Shown here one piece after another: positions 1 to 5,371 of a stretch of 5,371 nucleotides of DNA. Position 1 is the first letter of the stretch, and each line of letters starts with the position of its first letter. The DNA is from an uncultured Saprospiraceae bacterium (GTDB lineage: Bacteria; Bacteroidota; Bacteroidia; Chitinophagales; Saprospiraceae). The position numbers and the translations under genes were made by a program. The notes beneath the pieces are model-generated. The model was not told the origin of the DNA. It ran no database searches and saw only the letters and a list, made by a program, of their open reading frames with translations. Location: NCBI GenBank assembly GCA_937127195.1, contig CAKZLT010000537.1, positions 1 to 5,371 on the forward strand, given 5' to 3'.

Positions 1-1392
1 TGCTTCTTGAGGTGTGACATTACCTGTAATCTGAGTATTTCCAGAAGTAATCGCAGACTGAACAGAAGGACTAGATACTACTTCATTATCCAAAACGATA
101 GCCACTTCGCGGTTTTCACCAACAGCAGCTTGCGTCATGCGCGCCCATACTTGACGACCTTCAGGTTTCATACCCAATGATACTGTGTAAGCATTCGTTT
201 CAGGGTCAAGGTCAGTACCTGCTGTACTAATCATATCACCTTGCAATAAAGCTTCTCCACTTGAAGGAACTTTAACTGCATATAATAATATATCATCTGT
301 TGACGAACCAGTTTCTTGGTCTTTGATAGCTTTTGCATCCCATAAGAAACGCAAGTCTCTAGGTACACTTACTTCTGGAGAAGCCAACATTTTATTAATC
401 TCTGCTGTATCACTTACATTTGCTATACCGATTACACATCGTTGGAAAGCATATTGTCCTGCTTGAATTTGACCATTCAAACTCAACTTAGACAATAATG
501 GTCCACGATTAGCATTCAATAAATTCAAAGAATCTTCAAGAGTTGCAACGTCAGTAGCCGAAGTATCACCTTTAAGTGCTGCTGCTCTAGCTTTCAAACG
601 AGTATTACCATTCACCAAACGGTCTTGAATTTCGTAGATACGATAAGTATCAAAAAATTCTAATTCCGCCGTAGCTTGTAGTAAATCTCTCGCACGCTTC
701 GCATCTTCAACACCTGGTAATTCAACTAAAATTCTATCTGTATTTTCATCTAAAGAAACATTTGGTTGAGTTACACCGAATTTGTCAATACGTTGTTTCA
801 AACGAGTAAAAGTCAAACCTACTGTCTCATTTGCTTTTTCACGCAAAATAGACGCAACTTCACTATTACTAGTTTCGAAAGTAATTTCTTCACGCAATTC
901 GCTCTGAAAGATAGGAGCTAACTTTGCATCAGGTGCAATTTCTCTAAAGGCACTAACAAACAAAGTAATGTAATCATCCTGTGAATTCACCTGATTTTCC
1001 GTTGCTTTTGTTAAAGCTTTTAAAAAATTCTCATCTTCGCTCTTATCAGATAATTGAACAACTAAGTCCTTCAAATCTACCTGCATTACGACGCTCATAC
1101 CACCTTTCAAATCCAGACCTAAAGCTAACTGTTGTTTCTTTAAATCCATGTAGTTGAACTTTCTGAAACCAACATTCAATACAGTTTCATTAGACATAGA
1201 GTCTAAATATTTTTGTCTGAATGTTCTTCTTGCGAGTTCTCTTTCTCCTTCTGGTAGGCTACTAACTTGTTGACTAGCATACGTTTCTGCACGATTTTCT
1301 ACCACATTAGTAGGTAAAAATAACGCAAATGTATAAACACTTAAAATCAACATAAAAATCAGGAAAAACCTGATTAAACCTTTTCCTTGCAT
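1..1392 (-). CDS. secD: Protein translocase subunit SecD/SecDF, N-terminal 464 residues (runs off left edge)
   Basis: This inner-membrane subunit of the Sec machinery uses the proton motive force to help pull secreted proteins out on the periplasmic side. The frame is open from ATG at 1392 to the window edge. Residues about 5-26 form the first membrane helix. Residues 92-98 read GLDLKGG, the hallmark after TM1 of SecD. Residues about 215-225 contain RILVELPGVED, the conserved core of the periplasmic P1 domain. Near the edge, AIVLDNEVVSSPSV and ITGNVTPQEA match the end of P1 just before TM2. The insert of about 70 residues between TM1 and GLDLKGG is usual in Bacteroidota, where SecD and SecF are normally one protein of about 1000 residues. 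The fusion itself lies outside the window and is inferred. No strong Shine-Dalgarno precedes the ATG, as is common in this phylum. The gene is separate from the protease, which has its own terminator. Confidence 0.95.
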   Translation of the reverse strand, partial: MQGKGLIRFFLIFMLILSVYTFALFLPTNVVENRAETYASQQVSSLPEGERELARRTFRQKYLDSMSNETVLNVGFRKFNYMDLKKQQLALGLDLKGGMSVVMQVDLKDLVVQLSDKSEDENFLKALTKATENQVNSQDDYITLFVSAFREIAPDAKLAPIFQSELREEITFETSNSEVASILREKANETVGLTFTRLKQRIDKFGVTQPNVSLDENTDRILVELPGVEDAKRARDLLQATAELEFFDTYRIYEIQDRLVNGNTRLKARAAALKGDTSATDVATLEDSLNLLNANRGPLLSKLSLNGQIQAGQYAFQRCVIGIANVSDTAEINKMLASPEVSVPRDLRFLWDAKAIKDQETGSSTDDILLYAVKVPSSGEALLQGDMISTAGTDLDPETNAYTVSLGMKPEGRQVWARMTQAAVGENREVAIVLDNEVVSSPSVQSAITSGNTQITGNVTPQEA

Positions 1393-1538
1393 AACTCTTT
1401 ACTTTCTATACAATTATTAATCTGAGTTCTAATTCTTTTTAAAAAATAATAGTTGGAGTATTTATTCTTTTCTTAAAATTCATAAAAAGAGTCCAATATA
1501 TTTTATTAGAATTGCATTCCGCTAGGCGAAAAACAGCG

Positions 1539-1546
1539 CAAATATA
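1539..1546 (-). promoter_or_regulatory. Bacteroidota-type -7 promoter element for secD
   Basis: On the minus strand this reads TATATTTG, an exact match to the TAnnTTTG -7 box recognised by the primary sigma factor (SigABfr type) of Bacteroidota. It lies about 147 bases upstream of the secD ATG, so the predicted leader is about 140 nt. A TTG-type -33 element at the usual distance (about 19-21 bases further upstream, near 1565-1570) is not visible, which lowers confidence. Its position just before secD and after the protease terminator fits an independent secD transcript. Confidence 0.5.
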
Positions 1547-1666
1547 TGATTTTTTGTGCAATAATATATTGTAAATGTCCAACTCAAAAAATAAAAGTTG
1601 ATTAATTCGTTGAAAAACCAATATTTTAGCGACCTATTCGACGTATTTTTTTCGATAAAATAAAGT

Positions 1667-1699
1667 AAAAGCTCCACAAGTAAAACCTATGGAGCTTTT
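1667..1699 (-). terminator. Rho-independent-type terminator downstream of the protease gene
   Basis: A perfect 10-bp inverted repeat (AAAAGCTCCA at 1667-1676 and TGGAGCTTTT at 1690-1699) flanks a 13-nt loop. Read on the minus strand it begins 25 nt after the protease stop codon and is followed by a T-rich run (TTTTACTTTATTTTAT). It therefore ends the protease transcript before secD. The stem is A/U-rich at its base and symmetric, so weak bidirectional action is possible, though no plus-strand gene arrives from the left. Confidence 0.8.
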
Positions 1700-1724
1700 G
1701 TTTCTTAGAATGTTTTATCTGAAT

Positions 1725-3566
1725 TTATTGATTGATGACAATCTTCTGAGTGTAAACTTCGCCATTTGTATTCAAATGTAAGTAGTAAATACCATTTGCA
1801 AGCGTTTCTGCATGAAGCATTGTTCTTGTGCTTTGGATAGTTTCAGTGTAAACTACTTGACCTATAACATTGACTATTTTTAATATTGTACCAGTTGATT
1901 CATTTGAAAAGTTTTCTAACTCTAATGTAAAATTTCCATTACTTGGATTTGGGTAAATTTTTAATCGGCTACTTTCAATAAACTGGTTTTTCTTAGCCTT
2001 ATCACTTATATCTGCATATCTAGACATATCAAACTCCTTATATTGAGGAACATGAATAGCTAGACTTCTTTGTTTAGCTTTTTCTTTAGGTGTCAACTCT
2101 CTTCGTTTATCTATATCACAAGATTCAATTTTCATTAATACCCTAGCTCCATTTTCTATTCTAAATCCAGACGTCAGCTTAATAGAACTTCCTTTCAACT
2201 CATATTCTGCCCCAGAATAAACATTAATCGGATTATTTTCATCCGTTTCTATTTCGTTCTGAGCATGTAAGACCACCTTGTTTTCATCTTGATAATGCTT
2301 CGCAGGAAAATACTGTCCCGAAACACCTGCTGCTCCAGGTAGTTGTAATTGCTCATAACAATCAATCTTCCTCGAAGGCATTCCATTAATATCTACCCAT
2401 ATATCACCAGTAGGATTCAAGGTATTCCGAACGGTATTGTTTTGATAATTCCAGTGAAATTTCCCCACACTACCCATTACAGGAAAATCACATACTCCTT
2501 CTACTGTTGCTTGAAAAAATATTCCAGGAAACGTTCGAACAAGAAGGTTGGCTGCAAGTTGAAGTGCTTCATCTCCTCCAAAATTATCAGGGTTGTCTAT
2601 AAATTCAAGAGCTAATTCTCGTAAATCACCAGCACCAGCATCTTGAACAGCATCAATAAAATCATCTCTAAACAACTGCCCTTTATTAGTGCCAATCAAC
2701 TCATTAAATGGATTAAATACTCCAGCTCCAGATGAGCCGCCTTCACTTACACCATAAGTCCATCTAGGAATATGCATCCATGGATAATCTACGAATCGAC
2801 AAATTGAAGAAGTATTAATAGCATTGCCTCCTGTAAAAAGAGTCGAAATTGCGTCTATTACTGACGTAACAGCATAACAAGTAGTAGCCGCAGGATTTTC
2901 CATATAAGCAAAATTATTAAAGCCTGCTACTTTCTTTATATCCCCAACAGGATGATGTACCATCACATTTTTAGTAGGAATAGGCTCTATTAAAGACCAT
3001 AGAGAAACAGGAAAGCCAGCCGAAAATCGGCTCGGAGCCCATCCTGCATAGGTAAAATTAAAATGCGGTGGCAAAGGTGTCAATATCTCTACTAAAGCAA
3101 AATCTCCTAAATAAGCAGAACTCTGTTCGACTAGCCTTAAGCGGGTTCTGTGTAAGTATTCATAACCATCTTGAACTGACGGAAAAGTATTTAAGTTACT
3201 TTGATTAAAAGTTTCACCACGATTCGTTAGAGGCATTAAACCTTCATTTTCTGTATTGCTTTGAAAATTAAAATACAGCTGATGCACTGCATCAAAATCT
3301 GTCTCATCTAAGCAATGCCAAGCTGTAACAAAATAATAACCTAACGAACCATCATCAATATTACGATTAATTAGAGTTCCTGAACAAAGTCCTCCTCCCA
3401 CCGATAGATAGCTAAAAACAGCATCAATCACCTCTTTTCTCTCTTCATGCTCAAAATTAGCTGGAGCAGCAATATTTTCATGACATTCTTCTGATGCTTG
3501 AAAATTATCAAATGCTTGACCTCTTACTTTTTGGGCTAGAAAAATTAAAATAAAAATTATGGATTT
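1725..3566 (-). CDS. Secreted trypsin-fold (lysyl-endopeptidase-like) protease with T9SS C-terminal sorting domain; start codon missing
   Basis: This is a predicted extracellular serine protease exported by Sec and then the type IX secretion system. Counting from the GTG at 3431 as residue 1, the catalytic triad can be read as His39 in TAWHC, Asp110 in LGDFALVE and Ser234 in EGGSSGAGVF. The string VMVHHPVGDIKK (157-167) and the spacing resemble Achromobacter lysyl endopeptidase (MEROPS S1). Residues about 400-440 (SIKLTSGFRIENGARVLMKI, ending in Cys) resemble the '3-coathanger stack' motif of Bacteroidota surface proteins. Residues about 488-568 form a type A Por sorting domain, starting LKIYPNPSNGNF and ending YTQKIVINQ. 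The GTG start is unlikely: the same frame continues upstream through a signal peptide (KSIIFILIFLAQKV, then a likely cleavage near RGQA) and the pre-protease segment with CHENI. No ATG, GTG or TTG occurs in frame between 3432 and the stop at 3615-3617, so the start appears to have been lost at a join near 3560-3570. Family call is firm, Lys specificity is not. Confidence 0.85.
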   Translation of the reverse strand, partial: KSIIFILIFLAQKVRGQAFDNFQASEECHENIAAPANFEHEERKEVIDAVFSYLSVGGGLCSGTLINRNIDDGSLGYYFVTAWHCLDETDFDAVHQLYFNFQSNTENEGLMPLTNRGETFNQSNLNTFPSVQDGYEYLHRTRLRLVEQSSAYLGDFALVEILTPLPPHFNFTYAGWAPSRFSAGFPVSLWSLIEPIPTKNVMVHHPVGDIKKVAGFNNFAYMENPAATTCYAVTSVIDAISTLFTGGNAINTSSICRFVDYPWMHIPRWTYGVSEGGSSGAGVFNPFNELIGTNKGQLFRDDFIDAVQDAGAGDLRELALEFIDNPDNFGGDEALQLAANLLVRTFPGIFFQATVEGVCDFPVMGSVGKFHWNYQNNTVRNTLNPTGDIWVDINGMPSRKIDCYEQLQLPGAAGVSGQYFPAKHYQDENKVVLHAQNEIETDENNPINVYSGAEYELKGSSIKLTSGFRIENGARVLMKIESCDIDKRRELTPKEKAKQRSLAIHVPQYKEFDMSRYADISDKAKKNQFIESSRLKIYPNPSNGNFTLELENFSNESTGTILKIVNVIGQVVYTETIQSTRTMLHAETLANGIYYLHLNTNGEVYTQKIVINQ

Positions 3567-4167
3567 TTCTGAATATTCTTGGGCCTTATCTGGAAACGGG
3601 AAGATGTTCTCTGATCAAGAAAATTTAATTATGGCGGATCTGTTTAAAAGTGTGGGAGTTAGTTTTATAGTGATATTTATTTTGATGGCAATCTTATGGA
3701 AATCATTAATTAACTCGTCATTATGTATGTTACCAAATTTAGCTCCTGTTTTAGCAATGTTTATAATTATGGGGATTTTCAGTATCTGGTTAGATATTGG
3801 AACGGCCATGATTGCTTCTATAACTGTTGGTATTGCTGTTGATGATACAATCCATATCTTTGAAGGCTTTTTTCGGCGAATTAAGTCTATGGATGTAAAA
3901 CAAGCTCTCCTAGAAACCTATCAAGAATCTGGTAAAGCGATAATAATCACTTCTTTTATCTTATCTGCTCAATTTAGTGTACTTACTTTTTCTAATTTTA
4001 TACCACTACGAAATTTTGGTTTACTGACCACAATTGGAATTATTACTGCCTTGGTTTTTGATTTAGTTTTATTACCAGCACTTTTAATTTTAAAATCCTC
4101 AACATTTTTGACACTAAATATGAGCTTTACTGCTGACTGCCCTAGCTTAACAGCTTTAGCAGCCTGA
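3559..4167 (+). pseudogene. C-terminal fragment of an RND/MMPL-superfamily exporter, chimeric at both ends
   Basis: Only the last membrane half of a large transporter is present. Counting from the ATG at 3559, residues about 30-48 form a membrane helix. Residues 58-80 (LPNLAPVLAMFIIMGIF) form the next, and 82-99 end in GIAVDDTIH, the signature of the MMPL/Patched-like RND superfamily. Two further helices lie at 127-145 and 153-178, the last ending in DLVLLPALLIL as in family C-termini. Full-length members have about 700-800 or more residues and 12 helices, so TM1-7 and the first large periplasmic loop are missing. Native similarity seems to begin near FSEYSWALSG (about 3565) and to stop near residue 178 (about 4092). 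The last 24 codons are antisense to the VOC gene and not exporter sequence. There is no promoter or ribosome site of its own, because the DNA to the left encodes the protease signal peptide on the other strand. A dead fragment is the best reading. Confidence 0.8.
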
Positions 4168-4325
4168 TGAACAAGGATGGTCGTGCCACCTGATGATGAA
4201 TTCAGCTGGATTAAACCTTCGGATATTTCTCCAGTTACCTCCAAATCGAAATACTTTGCATAGAAATCTGCTGTCTTTTTCATATCTTTGGCGTAAATCA
4301 TTATCGTATTTAATATAACGTTCAT
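4090..4325 (-). pseudogene. VOC-family (glyoxalase/bleomycin-resistance fold) protein, 3'-truncated gene cassette
   Basis: Residues 1-79 from ATG at 4325 look like the N-terminal module and second-half start of a small VOC protein. MIYAKDMKKTADFYAKYFDL (9-28) is the typical beta-alpha opening, TTILVHQ has His53 in a usual metal or substrate position, and AVKLIFSVKNVEDFK (65-79) matches the start of the second module. Family members have about 115-130 residues. Here the similarity stops at about 4090-4096 and the frame continues, antisense to the exporter fragment, to a stop at 3969-3971, so the C-terminal part is lost. The start lies 22 nt past the putative recombination point in the attC at 4343-4442, as expected for the first gene position of a cassette. 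Its own downstream attC is absent. Substrate cannot be told, and a truncated paired VOC fold is probably inactive. Confidence 0.75.
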
Positions 4326-4342
4326 GAAATCAATTACCTATG

Positions 4343-4442
4343 CATAACGCCTTGCTCTGCTGCATTTTTGGAGTGGATGCTTTTGTGCGATCACGCACAA
4401 AAGAAGCAACGGAAAAAATGTCAGCAGGAGCAATTTGTTATG
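4343..4442 (-). repeat. Integron attC-like recombination site (site A)
   Basis: This 100-nt imperfect palindrome folds as a classical attC. CATAAC (4343-4348) pairs with GTTATG (4437-4442). There is an unpaired 3+3 spacer (GCC/TTT). TTGCT pairs with AGCAA, then G4428 is bulged. CTGCTG pairs with CAGCAG, then T4421 is bulged. CATTTTT pairs with AAAAATG. A variable region follows, capped by a 10-bp hairpin (CTTTTGTGCG at 4380-4389 with its complement at 4394-4403, loop ATCA). Known attC sites carry an extrahelical G and T on the recombining bottom strand next to R''. Here both are on the plus strand, so the cassette orientation is minus, matching the genes. The site begins 2 nt beyond the stop of the gene at 4447. 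Confidence 0.8.
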
Positions 4443-4766
4443 TGATTTACGCACTATATTTGAAACCCGCTGCTTCGATGGCAATTACATCGCCGGATTG
4501 TATTTCAATACTGTATTTTGTTGGGGCCGAAAATTTTGTACCGTTTATACTGGATGATGGACCCCATTCCTCTTGATGCGGAAGTGAAACACAAGTTACA
4601 GCATTAAAAATTAGAGCGAAACCAACAGACTTACCTTTTTCTTTACTGAAACATTCTCCATTTACGGTCAGAGTCTTACCTTCCCATAAGTACGAAACCG
4701 AATTTATTGTAGCATCGTGTAGATTTAAATCTTCAAATTTCATATGGAGCCACTTTTTTCACATAA
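4348..4766 (-). mobile_element. Integron gene cassette carrying a small unknown ORF (419 bp)
   Basis: If recombination occurs between G and TT in the R' boxes, as in characterised integrons, this cassette runs from position 4766 (after the G opposite 4767) down to 4348. It contains one gene (4447-4743) and one attC (4343-4442, cut within its R' box). The gene fills nearly all the space outside the attC, there is no room for a promoter, and the size is typical of cassettes. Boundaries are inferred from the R-box symmetry and depend on the attC interpretation. Confidence 0.7.
4447..4743 (-). CDS. Small cassette-borne protein of unknown function (98 aa)
   Basis: I do not recognise a named family with certainty. 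The protein starts MKFEDLNLHDATINSVSYLWEGKTL. An LHDA-x-I segment near residues 8-13, followed by beta-strand-like sequence, then VSLPHQEEWGPSSSIN (53-68) with a conserved-looking WGPS motif, resembles small soluble beta-rich proteins seen as orphans or immunity-like genes in many bacteria. No signal peptide or membrane helix is visible, so it is probably cytoplasmic. ATG at 4743 is the only sensible start: it lies 24 nt beyond the neighbouring attC recombination point, and upstream sequence is palindrome. The stop at 4447-4449 is 2 nt before the conserved CACATAAC end of site A. No clear Shine-Dalgarno is present. Expression would depend on read-through from upstream in the array. Confidence 0.75.
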   Translation of the reverse strand: MKFEDLNLHDATINSVSYLWEGKTLTVNGECFSKEKGKSVGFALIFNAVTCVSLPHQEEWGPSSSINGTKFSAPTKYSIEIQSGDVIAIEAAGFKYSA

Positions 4767-4863
4767 CGCCGCCATTTGCGGTCGTAGTTTGATGGCGACT
4801 TTTATGCGTTTCTTTGCATAAAAGGTGACAGAAAACGGAGATCCGCAAGATGGCCTGGTTATG
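4762..4863 (-). repeat. Integron attC-like recombination site (site B)
   Basis: This 102-nt site has a different sequence from site A but the same architecture. CATAAC (4762-4767) pairs with GTTATG (4858-4863), extending to 8 bp with flanking CA/TG. The spacer is GCC/CTG. GCCAT pairs with ATGGC, then G4849 is bulged. TTGCGG pairs with CCGCAA, then T4842 is bulged. TC pairs with GA. A variable region ends in a 9-bp hairpin (CTTTTATGC at 4799-4807 with GCATAAAAG at 4816-4824). The 5 bp - G - 6 bp - T order is identical to site A while the bases differ, so structure rather than sequence is conserved. It starts 2 nt after the stop of the DUF4279 gene. Confidence 0.82.
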
Positions 4864-5299
4864 TGTTTTATTCTGGTTCATCTGGGCCGTATATATCCAA
4901 ATCGAGTATTATTTTCCGTTGCCCTAATTTGAACAATGTATCAGGAGTTAGGTCAATACCTTCCATTTGTTGCTCCATGAATAAACCACAAAACATATCA
5001 ACTTTGTAATTGTCTGCAATATAAACCCAATTATCAATGTTGTAGCTAAGCCCATTTAGTATTTCACTAATTTGTGAATCTAAATCTCCCGGCTCCATTT
5101 CAGATGCAGATATGTGCCATTGGCCAAATGAAGAAATGCGCTCATTGCCATTTTTGCTACGAATTACGTCACCTTTTTTACGAGAGAGAGTTGGAAACCC
5201 TCCCAAAGAATTGGTGATATCCTCAGGATCTAAATCAGGCCCTGAAATTCTTAATGTAGCTTTCGTGCGACTAATTATTGCCATATTTAATTCACATAA
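4767..5299 (-). mobile_element. Integron gene cassette carrying a DUF4279 gene (533 bp)
   Basis: The cassette runs from the R' box of the partial attC (position 5299) through the DUF4279 gene to the G of the next R' box (opposite 4767). It holds one promoterless gene and one attC, in the same orientation as its neighbours. The extent is inferred from R-box positions. Confidence 0.7.
4868..5284 (-). CDS. DUF4279 domain protein (138 aa)
   Basis: The protein looks like a single DUF4279 domain. An N-terminal strand (KATLRISGPDLDPEDITNSL, about residues 8-27) leads to GGFPTLSRKKGD, the typical turn before a Gly-Asp. Then come FGQWHIS with the conserved Trp near 55, an acidic helix (LDSQISEILNGL), and VDMFCGLFMEQQ followed by GIDLTPDTLFKLGQRKIILDLDIYGP at the C-terminus. 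The whole domain is present, so the gene seems intact. Function of the family is not known; members are small, cytoplasmic, and frequent in accessory DNA. A longer frame opens at 5350, but its first 22 codons lie inside the attC palindrome, so ATG at 5284 (MAIISRT) is preferred. It lies 16 nt after the inferred recombination point. The stop at 4868-4870 is 2 nt from the end of site B. No clear Shine-Dalgarno or promoter is seen. Confidence 0.85.
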   Translation of the reverse strand: MAIISRTKATLRISGPDLDPEDITNSLGGFPTLSRKKGDVIRSKNGNERISSFGQWHISASEMEPGDLDSQISEILNGLSYNIDNWVYIADNYKVDMFCGLFMEQQMEGIDLTPDTLFKLGQRKIILDLDIYGPDEPE

Positions 5300-5371
5300 C
5301 GCCTTGCTCTGCTGCATTTTTGGAGTGGATGCTTTTGTGCGATCACGCACAAAAGAAGCAACGGAAAAAAT
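5295..5371 (-). repeat. Partial integron attC-like site at right edge, identical to site A
   Basis: The 77 bases from CATAAC at 5295 to the window end match 4343-4419 of site A with no differences, including the CTTTTGTGCG hairpin. The remaining arm (with the extrahelical G and T) is off the edge. This would be the attC of another minus-strand cassette lying to the right, showing that the array continues. Confidence 0.8.

Larger units (their letters stand above)
1393..1724. other. AT-rich intergenic region between secD and the protease gene
   Basis: This 332-base stretch lies between the start of secD and the stop of the protease, both on the minus strand. It holds the secD promoter element and leader in its left two thirds and the protease terminator at its right end. 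The 60-codon open frame on the minus strand at 1439-1621 is AT-rich, matches no family I know, and overlaps the promoter, so I treat it as chance. I see no RNA gene or riboswitch here. Confidence 0.6.

Noticed and set aside
1561..1575. -33 element partner for the secD -7 box
   Set aside because: No TTG or TTTG occurs at the required distance upstream of TATATTTG, so only the -7 box is claimed.
1439..1621. 60-codon open frame on the minus strand upstream of secD
   Set aside because: Very AT-rich, no recognisable domain, and it covers the predicted secD promoter and leader.
2349..2615. 88-codon plus-strand open frame inside the protease gene
   Set aside because: It is antisense to well-conserved protease coding sequence and has no family-like composition.
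3615..3809. 64-codon minus-strand open frame
   Set aside because: It is antisense to clear exporter membrane helices; composition is a mirror of hydrophobic codons.
4340..4576. 78-codon plus-strand open frame starting in attC site A
   Set aside because: It runs through the palindrome and antisense to the 98-residue cassette gene, so it is a shadow.
5285..5350. N-terminal 22-codon extension of the DUF4279 gene
   Set aside because: These codons lie within the attC and its junction; the domain starts at the ATG at 5284.
4343..5371. Palindromic repeats as a CRISPR array, MITE or REP element family
   Set aside because: Spacing and length are wrong for CRISPR, no target duplications are seen, and the ordered extrahelical G and T with R boxes and one gene per interval fit attC much better.
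4343..5371. Integron integrase gene or attI site
   Set aside because: No tyrosine-recombinase motif appears in any frame and no attI-like site is seen; these would have to lie outside the window.

Overview
The window looks like AT-rich chromosomal DNA from a member of the Bacteroidota. Three signs support this. The left end encodes the first 464 residues of a SecD/SecDF translocase with the long N-terminal region typical of that phylum. A secreted protease carries a type IX secretion (Por) C-terminal sorting domain. The leader of the SecD gene holds an exact Bacteroidota -7 box, TATATTTG. A Cytophagales-like host is a guess only.

Layout, left to right: (1) positions 1-1392, minus strand, the 5' part of secD/secDF, running off the left edge. 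(2) 1393-1724, an AT-rich intergenic stretch with the secDF promoter element and a strong hairpin terminator for the next gene. (3) 1725 to about 3566, minus strand, a lysyl-endopeptidase-like trypsin-fold protease with a beta-rich middle and a T9SS sorting domain. Its signal peptide is readable, but no ordinary start codon precedes it. (4) About 3560-4096, plus strand, only the C-terminal membrane segments of an RND/MMPL-type exporter. (5) About 4090-4325, minus strand, the first two thirds of a VOC (glyoxalase-fold) protein that runs into the exporter fragment. (6) 4343-5371, minus strand, an array of small genes separated by long imperfect palindromes.

The right-hand array is the most interesting part. 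Each palindrome (4343-4442, 4762-4863, and a partial one from 5295 to the edge) folds like an integron attC site: terminal R boxes CATAAC/GTTATG, a 3+3 unpaired spacer, 5 bp, an extrahelical G, 6 bp, an extrahelical T, then a variable stem ending in a 9-10 bp hairpin. Both extrahelical bases lie on the plus strand. That makes the plus strand the recombinogenic 'bottom' strand and fits the genes all being on the minus strand, each ending 2-3 nt before its attC. I read this as a cassette array with two complete cassettes (a DUF4279 protein and a small unknown protein) and one truncated cassette (VOC). No integrase or attI is in the window, so within it this is an integrase-less attC cluster.

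The array is cut off on its left by two abrupt joins, near 4087-4096 and near 3560-3570. They leave a VOC gene without its 3' end and attC, an exporter without its 5' two thirds or more, and a protease without its start codon. This may be a real deletion or rearrangement at the array edge, or an assembly chimera; the sequence alone cannot decide.
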